DNA of 62,000 nt from Tubiluchus corallicola (taxonomy: Eukaryota; Priapulida; Priapulimorpha; Priapulimorphida; Tubiluchidae), in the NCBI GenBank assembly GCA_030141605.1, contig JAQGDQ010000278.1, positions 1-62,000 on the forward strand, in the 5' to 3' direction. Shown piece after piece: positions 10,101 through 20,600 of the stretch (position 1 is the first letter of the stretch; the number at the start of each line of letters is the position of its first letter). The notes under the pieces were generated by a model that saw only the letters and a list, made by a program, of their open reading frames with translations, was not told the DNA's origin and made no database searches. Both the position numbers and the translations under genes were made by a program.

Positions 10101-12360
10101 ATTGTTATTGGGAAAAAAATAAATGATTTGATTTGTTGTAAGTACCAATACAATAAGTAGGTGTTTAATTTTATTGACCATTTACATTTTTATTCCTGTG
10201 AGTGATTGTGCAGATAGGGGTCCCAGTACTCTGCTTTACCTGGGCCTATAATGCAGTGAAGGTAGCACTCTAAGCTCTTGCTTGACAACTGCCTGTTTAG
10301 TGACATTCATTTTAAAGATGTTGTTCTTTAGATATCTGCCCTTACTTGGTCATGAATGTTTCATTTTAACGATGATTTTTTAACCATGATAGGCGTGCAC
10401 AACAGAAAAACCGGTGTTCGAAATTTGAATTTTATTAAAATAGTCTAGTTAGCAAAGTCACAATATGTATACTACTAAACAATTTTTGTAAATTTGTGTA
10501 ACCACAACAGTATTATTTCAATAAATGGTTACTCTTCAAGTATTTTGAAATTTATTTAGCAAAAATATAGACACGTTTCTGTTTGAAAACCACCATTAAT
10601 ACAAAGCTAAGAAAACCTGTGCCTCTGTTATACCCATTAGTGGCTGTTTTAATAAGTAAGTTACATGTAAACTGTAAACAAAACGGCTGACGAAATGTTT
10701 GATATATAAGCCAAACGTTATTGTTATTTTGTATTATGTTCTATAATGATGTATTATGTAACAATGCAATTTGCTGAAATGCATTAGCATCATTAAGCAA
10801 GGATTTACTGCATGAATTTTGCTAGTTTCACACTAGCTCAAATCCTATTTGTTCTTCTCACCAATATTTTGAGTTCATGGAATTGTTACTGGGTTATTTG
10901 ACAATCTGGAACATTGATGTTGAAACTCCTTAAATTTTCGCTGCCGGAAGAGCTGCTGATGCCTGTATAGCGCCTGGGATGTGCACCGTGCATTCTTCTT
11001 ATATATTGTGTGTATTTATCAATTTGATAATATTGCATGTCCACATAATACGTTAAGCTGAAATGTCTGTAAAGGAATTACTGAATTAAAGTGGGTTGAT
11101 TTGGTCCCATGATAGGTGTGCAGTTGTACAGTTCTTCTTGCAATGTTTTATTTGAATAATTTTTATCAAAATCAATTTGGCATCTTGGAGCATCATGATG
11201 AGCAGCTGCTAGTTTTTGAAATTTAGCAGAAATTGCTGCATATTTTATTATAATTATGTCAGATAATTACAGGCTCACTTTTGCTAGTGTTATTGTAAGC
11301 GAAAGATATTTTCTAGATGAGGAGGGCCATGCAGTTAATTCGTACACACAGCAGCACTTAAAGGTGCACACTACCCTACCACTTTCAAATCCTTTATTTA
11401 GAATTGTGTCCATAAGGTATGCACTTTAACCTTTGCAGGTATGGGAGATTAAAGCAGCTGACTTGTCAATTTCTCCTGTGCACAAGGCAGCAGTCGGAAT
11501 TGTTGATCCGGAGAAAGGCATTTCTTTACGTTTCCCAAGGTTTCTTCGTATCCGTGATGACAAAAAACCGGAAGAATGTACAACCAGCTCACAAGTAAGT
11601 TTTGTTATCTAATAGCTCGATGACGAACATTACTTAACTTAATAAAAAAATTTATTTGATTTCACGCAAATTTAAATTTTGAAATGAAATTCAACTGATA
11701 TTTTAATGAGCAATGAATGCAGTTTCGAATAAATTATTATAACTTAGTATCAGTTAGTTGTAATTGCAGTCTAAATTTTAATGATGTGTTTTTAATTGTG
11801 TAGCAAGTGGTCGTTTAATGAGGTGTAAATAACACAAATGTCCCCATGAAGGTGCAATGTTTTAAGAAACATCTACCATAGCAGTGATTTCATTTACTAC
11901 AGTCATAAGTTTAAAAAAAAGTTAAATGGGATTTACTGAACTTCTGTTTTTAACAGCCCTTATTTTAGTGTAAAGTTTTGTCTCAGTTATAAATTTAATT
12001 ATATTAGATATTATTATGTGACCTGTTATTAAGTTAAAATTATTAATTAACTGTGTTTAATTGTGAAATGCTACTAATCGACAATTGCTATATTGACTTG
12101 TTACTGTTTGATTGTTAATTATGATTTGATGTATTGTTTTGCAATATGGGCTTTGTTCTGAAATAAAAGTATTCAATCAAATTTACATTTTGTTTTTCAA
12201 GATTTGCAGTTGATTATTGCTTTTGTTGGTACTGCTTCTTCTGGAAATATATGTTTCTGTTTCGTTTTTTCCTTAGGTTTCGTCCATGTACAACAGCCAA
12301 GAGCAAGTGAAAAATCAGAAATTGGGCAAAGCAGAAGCAGAAGATGAGGATTTTTATTAG
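452..12360 (+). CDS. LIG1: DNA ligase 1 (ATP-dependent), 3' part of gene, 13 coding exons
   Basis: ATP-dependent DNA ligase that seals Okazaki fragments and repair nicks in the nucleus by lysine adenylation, transfer of AMP to the 5' phosphate and nick closure. Seen: exons 452-516, 687-788, 1220-1388, 2235-2334, 2954-3039, 3782-3897, 5218-5424, 6275-6491, 7477-7559, 8680-8832, 9592-9726, 11439-11594 and 12277-12360. All have GT-AG borders and matching phases, giving 1673 nt or 556 codons plus stop. The protein follows animal LIG1 throughout: helical DNA-binding domain, motif [11 protein letters not shown] with the nucleophilic lysine, motif [13 protein letters not shown], motif IIIa [12 protein letters not shown], motif [10 protein letters not shown], motif V LKVKKDY, OB-fold, and motif [14 protein letters not shown]. 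All catalytic motifs are intact. The human protein has about 919 residues, so the N-terminal disordered and PCNA-binding part lies in exons before this window. Ligase 3 or 4 is unlikely because the C-terminus ends right after the OB-fold, as in ligase 1. Confidence 0.97.
687..788 (+). CDS. LIG1: LIG1 exon b (DNA-binding domain)
   Basis: 34 codons in phase 0 between tttcag and gtatgc. It includes [14 protein letters not shown], the counterpart of human LTASGVFSKFRDIA. Confidence 0.93.
1220..1388 (+). CDS. LIG1: LIG1 exon c (DNA-binding domain core)
   Basis: Begins in phase 0 after ctgtttaag and ends one base into a codon before gtaaca. It encodes the highly conserved helices [20 protein letters not shown] and [13 protein letters not shown], ending in TPPGQ as in human LIG1. 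The ATG at 1223 is internal and is not a start. Confidence 0.96.
2235..2334 (+). CDS. LIG1: LIG1 exon d (DNA-binding domain)
   Basis: Acceptor cataag, donor gtattc. It encodes [17 protein letters not shown] through [12 protein letters not shown], equivalent to the human helix that leads to LKQTFCEVPD. The phase is 1 in and 2 out, fitting its neighbours. Confidence 0.9.
2954..3039 (+). CDS. LIG1: LIG1 exon e (end of DNA-binding domain)
   Basis: Acceptor ttgtag, donor gtaaag. It encodes [19 protein letters not shown], close to human IIPVLLEHGLERLPEHCKL, just before the adenylation domain. Confidence 0.94.
3040..3781 (+). other. LIG1 intron with GC-richer patch
   Basis: 3225-3310 is richer in CpG (CCTCGTACGCC, CTCGCGCAC) than the rest and may be an old insertion. 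Ends not found. Confidence 0.4.
3782..3897 (+). CDS. LIG1: LIG1 exon f with catalytic lysine motif I
   Basis: Acceptor ctttttag, donor gtattt. It encodes [18 protein letters not shown] and [11 protein letters not shown]. The lysine of K-Y-D-G is the residue that carries AMP in this enzyme family. Confidence 0.97.
4099..4236 (+). repeat. ATT/ATC trinucleotide array in LIG1 intron
   Basis: About 45 units of ATT, ATC and GTC. The apparent poly-Ile and poly-Ser frames are repeat artefacts. Confidence 0.93.
4237..5217 (+). other. LIG1 intron remainder
   Basis: AT-rich. Nothing recognisable besides the microsatellite to its left. Confidence 0.6.
5218..5424 (+). CDS. LIG1: LIG1 exon g (motifs Ia and III)
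   Basis: 69 codons in phase 0 between ttctag and gtttct. It contains [15 protein letters not shown] and [10 protein letters not shown]; the glutamate of the latter is a metal and AMP contact in the family. It ends in the basic run TRKRK, as in human. Confidence 0.97.
5425..6274 (+). other. LIG1 intron
   Basis: No gene. GGTCACTAAGGCAACACTGAGAC-like sequence at about 5711-5733 recurs near 49111-49133 (both abbreviated here as GTCACTAAGRCRACACYGAG), suggesting an old shared repeat. Confidence 0.4.
6275..6491 (+). CDS. LIG1: LIG1 exon h (motif IIIa)
   Basis: Acceptor atttag, donor gtaatg. It encodes [20 protein letters not shown] and continues to FLEKSVK, parallel to human [18 protein letters not shown] and FLEQSVK. 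Confidence 0.97.
6618..6650 (+). repeat. TAA/TTA short array in LIG1 intron
   Basis: (ATA)5 followed by (ATT)6, a small inverted AT microsatellite. Confidence 0.8.
7317..7387 (+). repeat. ATT/GTT array in LIG1 intron
   Basis: TTATT units changing to ATCGTC and then six GTT units. Confidence 0.8.
7477..7559 (+). CDS. LIG1: LIG1 exon i (motif IV), donor made at a transposon junction
   Basis: Acceptor ctttag. It encodes [20 protein letters not shown] and ends HNWLK. The donor is AAA|GTAAGG. Its G is the last base of an 8 bp target duplication and its T is the first base of the inserted element 7561-8036. The lysine codon is AAA here and AAG in the duplicate copy at 8041-8043. Confidence 0.95.
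7561..8036. mobile_element. hAT-like MITE inserted at the LIG1 5' splice site
   Basis: 476 bp. The left end TAAGGATGCC and the reverse complement of the right end TGGGAATGTA are degenerate forms of one TAGGGATG-type end, and GGATCC-rich subterminal repeats lie inside both ends. It is flanked by 8 bp duplications GCTAAAAG (7553-7560) and GCTAAAGG (8037-8044). No transposase is encoded. An 8 bp duplication is the hAT hallmark. Confidence 0.75.
8045..8679 (+). other. LIG1 intron right of the MITE
   Basis: AT-rich intron. It begins with TGAGGTG, the remains of the former donor GGTGAGG. Nothing else recognised. Confidence 0.5.
8680..8832 (+). CDS. LIG1: LIG1 exon j (motif V, start of OB-fold)
   Basis: 51 codons in phase 0 between taaacag and gtacga. 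It encodes [20 protein letters not shown] and [16 protein letters not shown]. The two lysines of KKDY are motif V, which contacts the nucleotide phosphate. Confidence 0.97.
9592..9726 (+). CDS. LIG1: LIG1 exon k (OB-fold)
   Basis: 45 codons in phase 0, acceptor ttttgcag, donor gtacta. It encodes [13 protein letters not shown] and [10 protein letters not shown], matching human LGTGFSDEELEEHH and IPDHWLDPSA. Confidence 0.95.
9776..10260. mobile_element. hAT-like MITE remnant in LIG1 intron
   Basis: It starts CAGGGCCGTCTTAAT and has GGCCCTGGGCC-type subterminal sequence. A GGGGTCCCAG/CCTGGGCC block near 10215-10250 looks like the opposite end. The right terminus and target duplication could not be fixed. 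Confidence 0.35.
10261..11438 (+). other. LIG1 intron remainder
   Basis: AT-rich with no recognised element. 8833-9591 and 11595-12276 are likewise plain introns. Confidence 0.5.
11439..11594 (+). CDS. LIG1: LIG1 exon l (motif VI)
   Basis: 52 codons in phase 0, acceptor ctttgcag, donor gtaagt. It encodes [15 protein letters not shown] and [20 protein letters not shown], with the motif VI arginines present. Confidence 0.96.
12277..12360 (+). CDS. LIG1: LIG1 last coding exon
   Basis: Acceptor tccttag. It encodes 27 residues ending AEDEDFY and then TAG, an acidic tail ending in tyrosine as in human DPEDTY. The start [11 protein letters not shown] corresponds to human VACLYRKQSQI. Confidence 0.95.
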   Translation, partial: VSSMYNSQEQVKNQKLGKAEAEDEDFY

Positions 12361-12967
12361 TGGCGGTATTCATATAAATGGCGTGCATGGAGAATTAGGT
12401 GTTTACAATCCTGGACATGTTGATAAATCACTGATAGCTGTTTAGTGTCGAGTCGGTAGTCATTATATATATTTTGGATCTGCAGTTTTGACAGCAGAAA
12501 TTGCTTGGATTGAGTTGAAGCGTCAGTTTGCGATTGTCGCCTGGGGGTGCTACCATCACCTGTAGCATAGATTCCATAAACGCAGCGATTTTGACAAGCC
12601 AAACATTTTTAAATAATGGATCTCTAATTTGTACTTTTTCTCAGTTATCTGAATGATAATTTCTCAGTCTAGTAGTCAGGCAAAATATACGATGAGTAGT
12701 TTGCTAAATATCTTAACAAGAGAGCTGTCTGTCATGACCTATTACTTTCTTGTTTCGTAGTTTTATTTGGTGGTACAAATTATTTCAATGAATTTATGAG
12801 CTTTTATAATAGATATTTTTGGTCTCTGTCTAAGAGCTTTATTATAATTGTGATTTAACTTTTTTGTTGTTACTCATCTAACTATGTATTTAGATTTTTT
12901 TGTATATTAAACTTCTTTTGGCTACTGGTGTTTTCAGTACCAACATACTTTTATGGACATTGGTGCC

Positions 12968-12973
12968 AATAAA
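12968..12973 (+). terminator. candidate LIG1 poly(A) signal AATAAA
   Basis: First AATAAA hexamer after the LIG1 stop codon, about 608 nt downstream. An ATTAAA variant lies at about 12906. Assignment is by position only. Confidence 0.35.
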
Positions 12974-14042
12974 TTATTGCTCGCATTGTTTGGCTGTTTC
13001 ACATCCAGGTAGTAGTAAAGTAGTCACAATAAACACTAGCTATTAAGTGAGGCAGTGTCATGCCTGTTTAGCAACCAGATTAATGATTGTAGTTGTTTCT
13101 GAGAACTATCTCCCGTGCGCACATCCAAATGTACCAGTTCTGCCAGCAAGAAGAACTTCTGCCAGTTTATAGTTTCTTCTTAAGAGAATCAGTTTTGGTA
13201 TTTAGCTAAATTGTATTCTGCCGTTACAGTCATCTACACTAAGGTGGAGTGTCTGAGTCTAATAATCAGTTTTGATGTGTGAGTAGTCAGAATTGCAGTG
13301 CTGGTGCTATTCAGCTATGTCTGCCTTTGTGCTTCATGCTGAATTGAATTGAAATTTATTTTTCTCCGATCTACAAAATGTACAGTAACCTCATCCAGTA
13401 ACGTAAATAAAGCTGATTGCTAGTAGTGAAAGAAAAGGAGAGAGGCTAGCAAGCCGACCAGAAAGTCATGAAGTCAGCCCTCCTTTTAATATGTTAAAAT
13501 TATATGATCACAGGCGGAGCTAGTGAGAAACGAAGTATAGACAATAAATTAATTTTATCAGATTGATTTCCTAAATTAGTAGTTTCTAAACAAAAACTGA
13601 GGTAATTAACATATAATTTTATGTATATTTGCAGTTAGTTGATAAATAAATGTTTGATTTAACGTTATTATAATTTATGTTACAGTGACAGAAAAAAGCA
13701 ACTAAGTATAGCTTAAGCAATGATATACAATCCTTAGTAATTTTCAACAAATTATCAAGTACATGCCACATATACATGCTGATCACTGTAGCTGTTAGGT
13801 GAGTATACAGAACCCTATTCAACATGCTCGAGTATTAAATAAGCACAACTTGCAATAAATAACTTGTGCATGTTCATTTTACTTGATGTCAAAATCAGTA
13901 TTATATTATTTAGTAGCAGCACGTTTTTCCTATAAAATGGCTAGTGAGACAAGGTAGCTGGTTATGAATGTACTACATTTTTATGAGTAGGGCAAATGAT
14001 TACGACTGGAAAAATACATAGTAAGAGTTTGTATAGGCAATA

Positions 14043-14048
14043 TTTATT
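14043..14048 (-). terminator. candidate CFAP69 poly(A) signal
   Basis: TTTATT on the + strand reads AATAAA on the - strand, about 280 nt after the CFAP69 stop at 14328. Positional inference only. Confidence 0.3.
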
Positions 14049-14327
14049 ACAACATTTACAGCAATAACATCTTAACAAAATACGTGAAGCTAGTAAATAA
14101 TAGCATCTAACATACTGGCGACTAGAAAGCATGAAACTGTAGTCAAAGAATCATTTCTGTAAAATATAAATAAATAAACTTGGTAATAAAATAAGTAATG
14201 TGCATATGAAATCAGATACAATTGAAGTACATACCTAGCAATGCTAAATGTATTCTTTTCAGTATGATATACTTTTTCATGTAATATATTTAAGATGATT
14301 TTGAAAGTCAAAACACTCAGGCACTTT

Positions 14328-14630
14328 TTAAAAGAAATCATTTAACAAATACTTTGGAGTTTTCTTCAACACATACGGTGGTGCTGTCATCTCCAGGGGT
14401 GTACTCTCAACTCGTACATGTTTTCCACACAAGGATGTCACATTCAGTTTTGGAAGTTCAGTATCATGCATTGTTCCCGTGTAAGATTCCCCTGGTCTCA
14501 TTCGAGAGACGTCAATCGACCCGAGTTGTGACTGTCGGCACATTGTGAGAAAGTTATAATTGGCTGTTCGAGCCATGAATGCAGCATGTTGCATAGATTC
14601 TTTATTTTTCCGTTGATATGTCACCTTTAG
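14328..14630 (-). CDS. CFAP69: CFAP69 last exon
   Basis: Acceptor tttcag, stop TAA at 14328-14330. It encodes AAFMARTANYNFLT (human DFLARTSN) and LNVTSLCGKHVRVESTPLEM (human LNTTVPSGGVVTVESTPARL), ending KKTPKYLLNDFF. Confidence 0.93.
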   Translation of the reverse strand, partial: LKVTYQRKNKESMQHAAFMARTANYNFLTMCRQSQLGSIDVSRMRPGESYTGTMHDTELPKLNVTSLCGKHVRVESTPLEMTAPPYVLKKTPKYLLNDFF

Positions 14631-17600
14631 CTGAAATTAAACGTTATGCGTCAATTAAAACACTGCATCACCCATCCAAATACATTCCAGAGCTACCCTA
14701 ACATTGCTTCATGTTGACAACTTTTCATATAAAGGTGATTCCTTAATATTTGTAAACTAGTTGACATACCAAGTTATAATTCATTTCACATTGTGAATAC
14801 GTACAGATGGAAAGTACATGTTTAAGTGTTGATCTTCGATACACAGTAAAATACAAAAAAATTATTTCACAGCTATACTCTATGCCAATACAATTGATAA
14901 AATTTTCTTTATTGTCATTACGTCTGCATTATTCTATGACCAGCAGTATTACACAGTCTTGCGTTACAATTCACATCATAAATACTGCACAGTACGAAAT
15001 TAATTTTTACCTCTGCTGAGGAGGTTATGTTGTTTCACTGTTGGTTTATTAATTAATAAAGTTACACAAGAACTGCATCACCAAATTTCAATTAATGTTC
15101 CATGTGACGAGGAAGAAAGCTTTCAATTATGGCAATGATCCATTAAGCATTGTGAAAGAATAACTTTCCCTGCATGAGAGAATTCTGTGTGATGTCACAA
15201 TAGAACCCTGCAGGAAATTTGCAAGCGCAAGCATATGCAGCGTTAATCAGATGATAAAAATCAAAACAATAAACTTCACAGTTTTGCAATGCTCACACAA
15301 AGTCGCTGTAGGTCAAAGGTTAAGTGAATCCCAGCAACGCATCTTAACTATAACAGCCATGTGACATGTGGGTACAGCAAAGCCATCTTTCACGTCAGTT
15401 TAGTAACTTCAGTTGTTTGACATGCACTTTACTTAATTATCCATCAGTCCTGTACATAGAGTTAGTTACTAGCAGGATTTTGGTTGGGAACGAGAAAACA
15501 AACTAAGTAAGGTCCTAACTAGTGGTAAATACTGTTACTATTATAATAGCTTTGTCTGCCAGGCGTTGTCAAGTGAAAACAAATGCATTGTCTGGTACAC
15601 TTAACCTTCGACTTTTTCACGATCATCATCAATCGCTGGAAGAGTGAAAAGTTTCAATCTACAAGGGCTGTGTAATTAATGATTTATATTCTGCAAGCTT
15701 TGCCCGAGTTCTGAGTTCTAGCACCATTCTAGCTATAAAATCAATCCTTGTTTTACCTCGTCGTAACACTGTTTCTCCTCCTCCCATTCTTTCTCATGTT
15801 TTAAATTTAAAATCTTTCTTTGCTTTGTAGCTAAATTATTCACATCATTCTTATTCTTTCTTGCTAATGATTCCAACAAGTCAAAATCTGGGGAAACAGG
15901 GCGAATCTTTTCCTCGTGCAGCTCTGACCGAGTCTCTGCCCACACCTGACCAACCTGAATTAAACAATTTAAATGTGAACGTAAGTTCTCTAATATTCTA
16001 TCTTTTACATTCAATATTAAACGAAAGGAACTTAAACTTAGAAAAATATAAAAAGAAATTTACAAAAGAAGTGCGTAAAAAGTATAAAGTTAATTTACAT
16101 TACTGATGAACAGAAATTTTCAGGTACGGTGCTAGCAGCCATTCACTTGTAAATTACGACATAACTGGCGGACGTCAAAAGGGAAGTGCACAAGTGTGAA
16201 ATAATCGCCACTTTAAAGTGATCTTACTAATTACACAAGGCACTTATAACACTTTTTATTACTAAATCCTTCTAGCATTTTTCCCTAGCAGTGAAGTAAG
16301 CCTAGCTTCCCAGAAGGCTTGGTTTTTCCTTTAGCATTACAATTGATCGACAGTATCTGAAAAAATGTTTCTAAAACAAAGAACAAATTTTCTCATTTCT
16401 TGAATCTTATTAATAAACTAAGAATTTGCAAAGCACAAAGGCAATAGACAGCACTTATAATATAACACACTAAGAAATGCGTTAAAAGTAAAACAAGTGC
16501 CTTGACATATTCACATTTTTAACACCTAGGAATTTTTTGCTCCACTGCCTAGAACAACCATATGTTGTGTTTTAACGATATGGACATCCCAGCTATATTA
16601 GGAAAAGACACTTGTATCTGCCCGTCCACAAACCTGGATTTCTGTACGAACATTCTAAGCATATCCCTCGTCCAGCAGCATTTTTTCATGGTCATGAATA
16701 CCAGCAATGGGAATTTAATTGCACAGCATGCATAAATACACAAGAAAAGCTACTGTGCCACTTCCCATTAGTAACTAAATCTGTGCTATAGCTGCCAATT
16801 TTGCTGTAATGGCATATTCTGTTTTGATTATATATATATGAAAAATTATGAGAAAATTGTCAGGCAATGTTCATTGAGTTACGTTACTTTACTTGATTAG
16901 GCCTCCAATGCCTAACATAGCTATTTTTCATAAGAAGGCTTACCAAAAGAAATTTCAATGCTTACTATTGTGCGCTACAAAAATGCTTAGCATTTGTTTA
17001 CTTCCTCATTTTTGTTTATATCAAACACACAAAATCAAATAATGGCTCTACAGTACTGGGAGTGAAAAACATGCAACTGAGTTGTAATTACCACTGTAAT
17101 CAAAACAATTGTAAAAGTATTTCAGCAGTATGTATGTTTTTAGCTTTAGTATAGTTTTGGTGGTATAAATGCTGCTGATAATAACAAGATAATCAATTAA
17201 ATATAAAAAAGATAGGTAGTTGTGGCCTCACGGCAAAATGACAAAAGGAGTGTTTTTGCATCTCCCTGCCAGTGGGTGAAGGTTAATTGTGCAACTTGCA
17301 GGATAATTGGAAATTAAATTACAGGTTAAGGTAAGCAGGAAGGAAGAACCGGAAAAAGAGAAAGAAAAAAGGGACAGAAAGATAGAGAGAGAAAGAAGTA
17401 AATGGCAAACTGAGCACTTATAGTGATCCCAAGCAAACAACCAAATTGTGAACACACCACCAGTGAGAGAAAGAAAGAGAAGGTATAAATATCGACTCTG
17501 TAACATGATTACCTTTAGATTTAGGTAGCTTGAAATGAGCTCTATTGTTACTTGATCTTCTAGCGACAAGTTCTCCTTTGACCATCCAGTTTTGACCACT

Positions 17601-20600
17601 AAACTGTATATCTTAGAACGGTTGTTAGCGGATACATCCACGATCGCCGGACTACGGCAACTGAGTGGAATCGTTATACGTCCGTCTTCCTCCTTCGTTG
17701 TAGACAGTGGATGCGAAGAAAGTTCAAGTTCCTCTAAATAGCAAGATAATGTTCTACATTCTACATTAAGAGTCGAATCCTAGCAAAACCATTTTCATAT
17801 TGTGAAATGGGACAAAAGTATTATGTATTACATGCATCTTTGTTGTCTTGATTAGCAGAATACTCATAAAAATGTACAGATTTGTGGATACTTCTGCATA
17901 TATTTACAGGATAAATCCTGCTGTTCTCCATTGGTTTTATTTTGACTCAGTATTATTGTTAAAACTCTTATTATGACTACCTAACAGTCTTAAAAACAAC
18001 AAATACTACAGACCTGCATAAAAACAAATTAGCAAACATACCTATGGATAAAATCACACCACACACCTCTCGCTCTGAACCTATGTTTTTTTCTTCCTCT
18101 CTCCAGAGTTGACATAAGAGTGACAGTATGTGTCTTCCATTTTTACCTCTCCATGCTTCGATGTGTTCTAACACAGCCTCATTTTCACAAAAGTCTAAGA
18201 TGCAGCCAAGAATGATGCTATTCATTGCAGATGGGCACACCTACACACAGAAATAATAATATCCTATGTGTGCACAGTCCTCGCAAACTTTAGAAATAAG
18301 CAAAAAATTATGCCAAACAATTATACATAGGTGAAACTTTACAACGAATAATTTATAATGGGCAGTAGACAGCCTAGACAAAAGATAACATCAAAGTTAT
18401 CTGTCTAGTTTAATCAAAAATTTTTATAATTGCAAATATTACATTCTCTAGTCATCAAAATGCTAAAAAGTATATAAAGTATCATATTTTGATGTAAGAA
18501 ATAATCATACACTGCATAAAAACTATTTCAGTGCAAAACTAATAATTCAAAGCAAAACTACCAAACAACTTAACAGGAAAGCCAAAAGCAATCGAGCGCA
18601 TGTCAGACTGACTGATGTCTAAAATATTACTATCAGATTTAAATCTGCAGTTCTACCTTGAAGAAAACAGCTAATAGTATGCACTGCTTTATACATGAAG
18701 TTGGTAATTGTGTAAAATATCATGACTTATATCCTTTAACTCCAAATGAGTTTCTTATGCCAGGGAGAACTTAAAGGAAAGCAGGACGACATTTGGATCC
18801 TATTCCTGTTTTAAGCATGGTAAAAAATAATAGTATTGTCACCTATAAAAATGCCAAAGTGGTTTCCGGTAATTAAATTGGAACCTTAAAAACAGTATTT
18901 CCCTTTCACTATTTCATGTGCAAGGAACATTTTGCACCAAAATAACTGGGTCCTTAGTAGCTCTTTCAAGTTTAGTCTAAATATTGATTTACAGCTGGCA
19001 GGTGTTAAATATAAAAAATGGGAGCACTGTGAGAGATCCTGGATCCATGGTTCTCAATAAACATGCATTTTTCATGTTCCTGGTGTCTATTAAGGTAGTA
19101 ACTGGTACAGTATCATTAACTAAGTAAATTTCTTGAAGTGGTTCTCATTGTTAATTAGTGCATTTCTTTTTCCCCTTAATCCTGTTTTAGCAGATAATGT
19201 TGTTTTGTTTTTACTGCAGTCCCTGATAAAGTCCTAAGCATGGCAAAACCCATGTGGGACAAGAACAAACATTAGTCTCATATCTACCTCTAGCAAATCC
19301 AGTAACAAGAATATTCCCTCATACTCCAGGAATTTATCCTCATTCATAGAACAGCCCACAACACACGACCTGGTAAAAAACATGAATACTTTACTGGCTT
19401 ACTGGTTTATTCAAACCAAAATCAATGCCGTCTTATAAATTTCATCAAAAACTATTTAAAGCCTCTAAAAGTTACAAATCGCAAAGCCAATTTTGAGAAA
19501 CTTTATACTGGGTCACTGACACTTTTTTATGAAAACGTTCTTTTATATTTTTGTTCACTAAGTAAGTTCATCTTGTGGAGGTTCACTTACATTGTAAATG
19601 CAAATAAGCAAGTGCTACAGAGATGATGTGATCGGTATTTAATTGCAAAGAAAGAGAAAGTGTGTGGCAGGCTATCGTACAGTCGACACATTGACTCGTG
19701 GTTAACTGACGGGCTGGAAATAAACTAGTAAAGACTGAAAAAGCGAAAGTGTTTAAAATAAAGATGAAGGTTTAATTGTATATTTGCTAAACTATTTTCA
19801 GCAATAACAAAAAACAGTTACAAACAAATAACGATGACGAACAATATCATGTTTAGTAAACAGAATTAGTGTTTCTGTCAGACTTAACATTAATAACGTA
19901 CTCTGCTGTGCAAATACTGCTAGTAATGACTACGGCCAAATCACGTTGAAAACACCGGTTCTCGTCTGATCACCGAGGTTAAGCAACGTAGAGCCTGGTT
20001 AGTACTTGGATGGGTGACTGCCAAGAAATACCAGGTGCTGTAGGCTTGCGGGCTAGCCCACACTGTATTTCGACACTAGGCGGAGGAGCTGCACAAGCAG
20101 CCAATGGCTAGAGGGCGGAGGAAGTCAAGTGACCCAACAGTCATGTGTAGAGGAGTAAACCTTCCAAATCAGGAGTGGAACCCCAAAAGGCGGACCAGTG
20201 CCGCATGCTCACTGACTCCGGCAGCTCCTGCTGCCAACCTGGCGCCAAACGTACTGCACCGCTTTCTTTTGGACTACACCAGGGAGGAAGAGAGGGGGTT
20301 CCTGTTGTCTGGGGAACTCAGGATCTCCATACACCTTGCCCAGGCGTGCGCCCTGGAGACGTTCAAGGATCGCACTGCTCAGCCACAGTCGACGCTGCAG
20401 CTCCATTAATGTGATCAATAACTGACTCTCTTGGCACTCACTCCATTGAGACAGAAGGATGCCAATCAGTACTGCTAGTATTTAGTACTTTTGATATCTT
20501 GGTTTCGTTAGATAAATATTGTATGCAGTTCTCTTCAGTCAAAATAATGGTTTCATTGGATACCTAGTACTAACCACATTTAGATTTGTTTAAAAATACT

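Larger units (their letters stand above)
12361..14327. other. LIG1 3' UTR and convergent intergenic region
   Basis: Separates the LIG1 and CFAP69 stop codons by 1967 bp. Holds the candidate poly(A) signals of both. A GAATTGAATTGAAATTTATT stretch at 13339 looks like the end of a retroposon tail on the minus strand. Confidence 0.5.
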
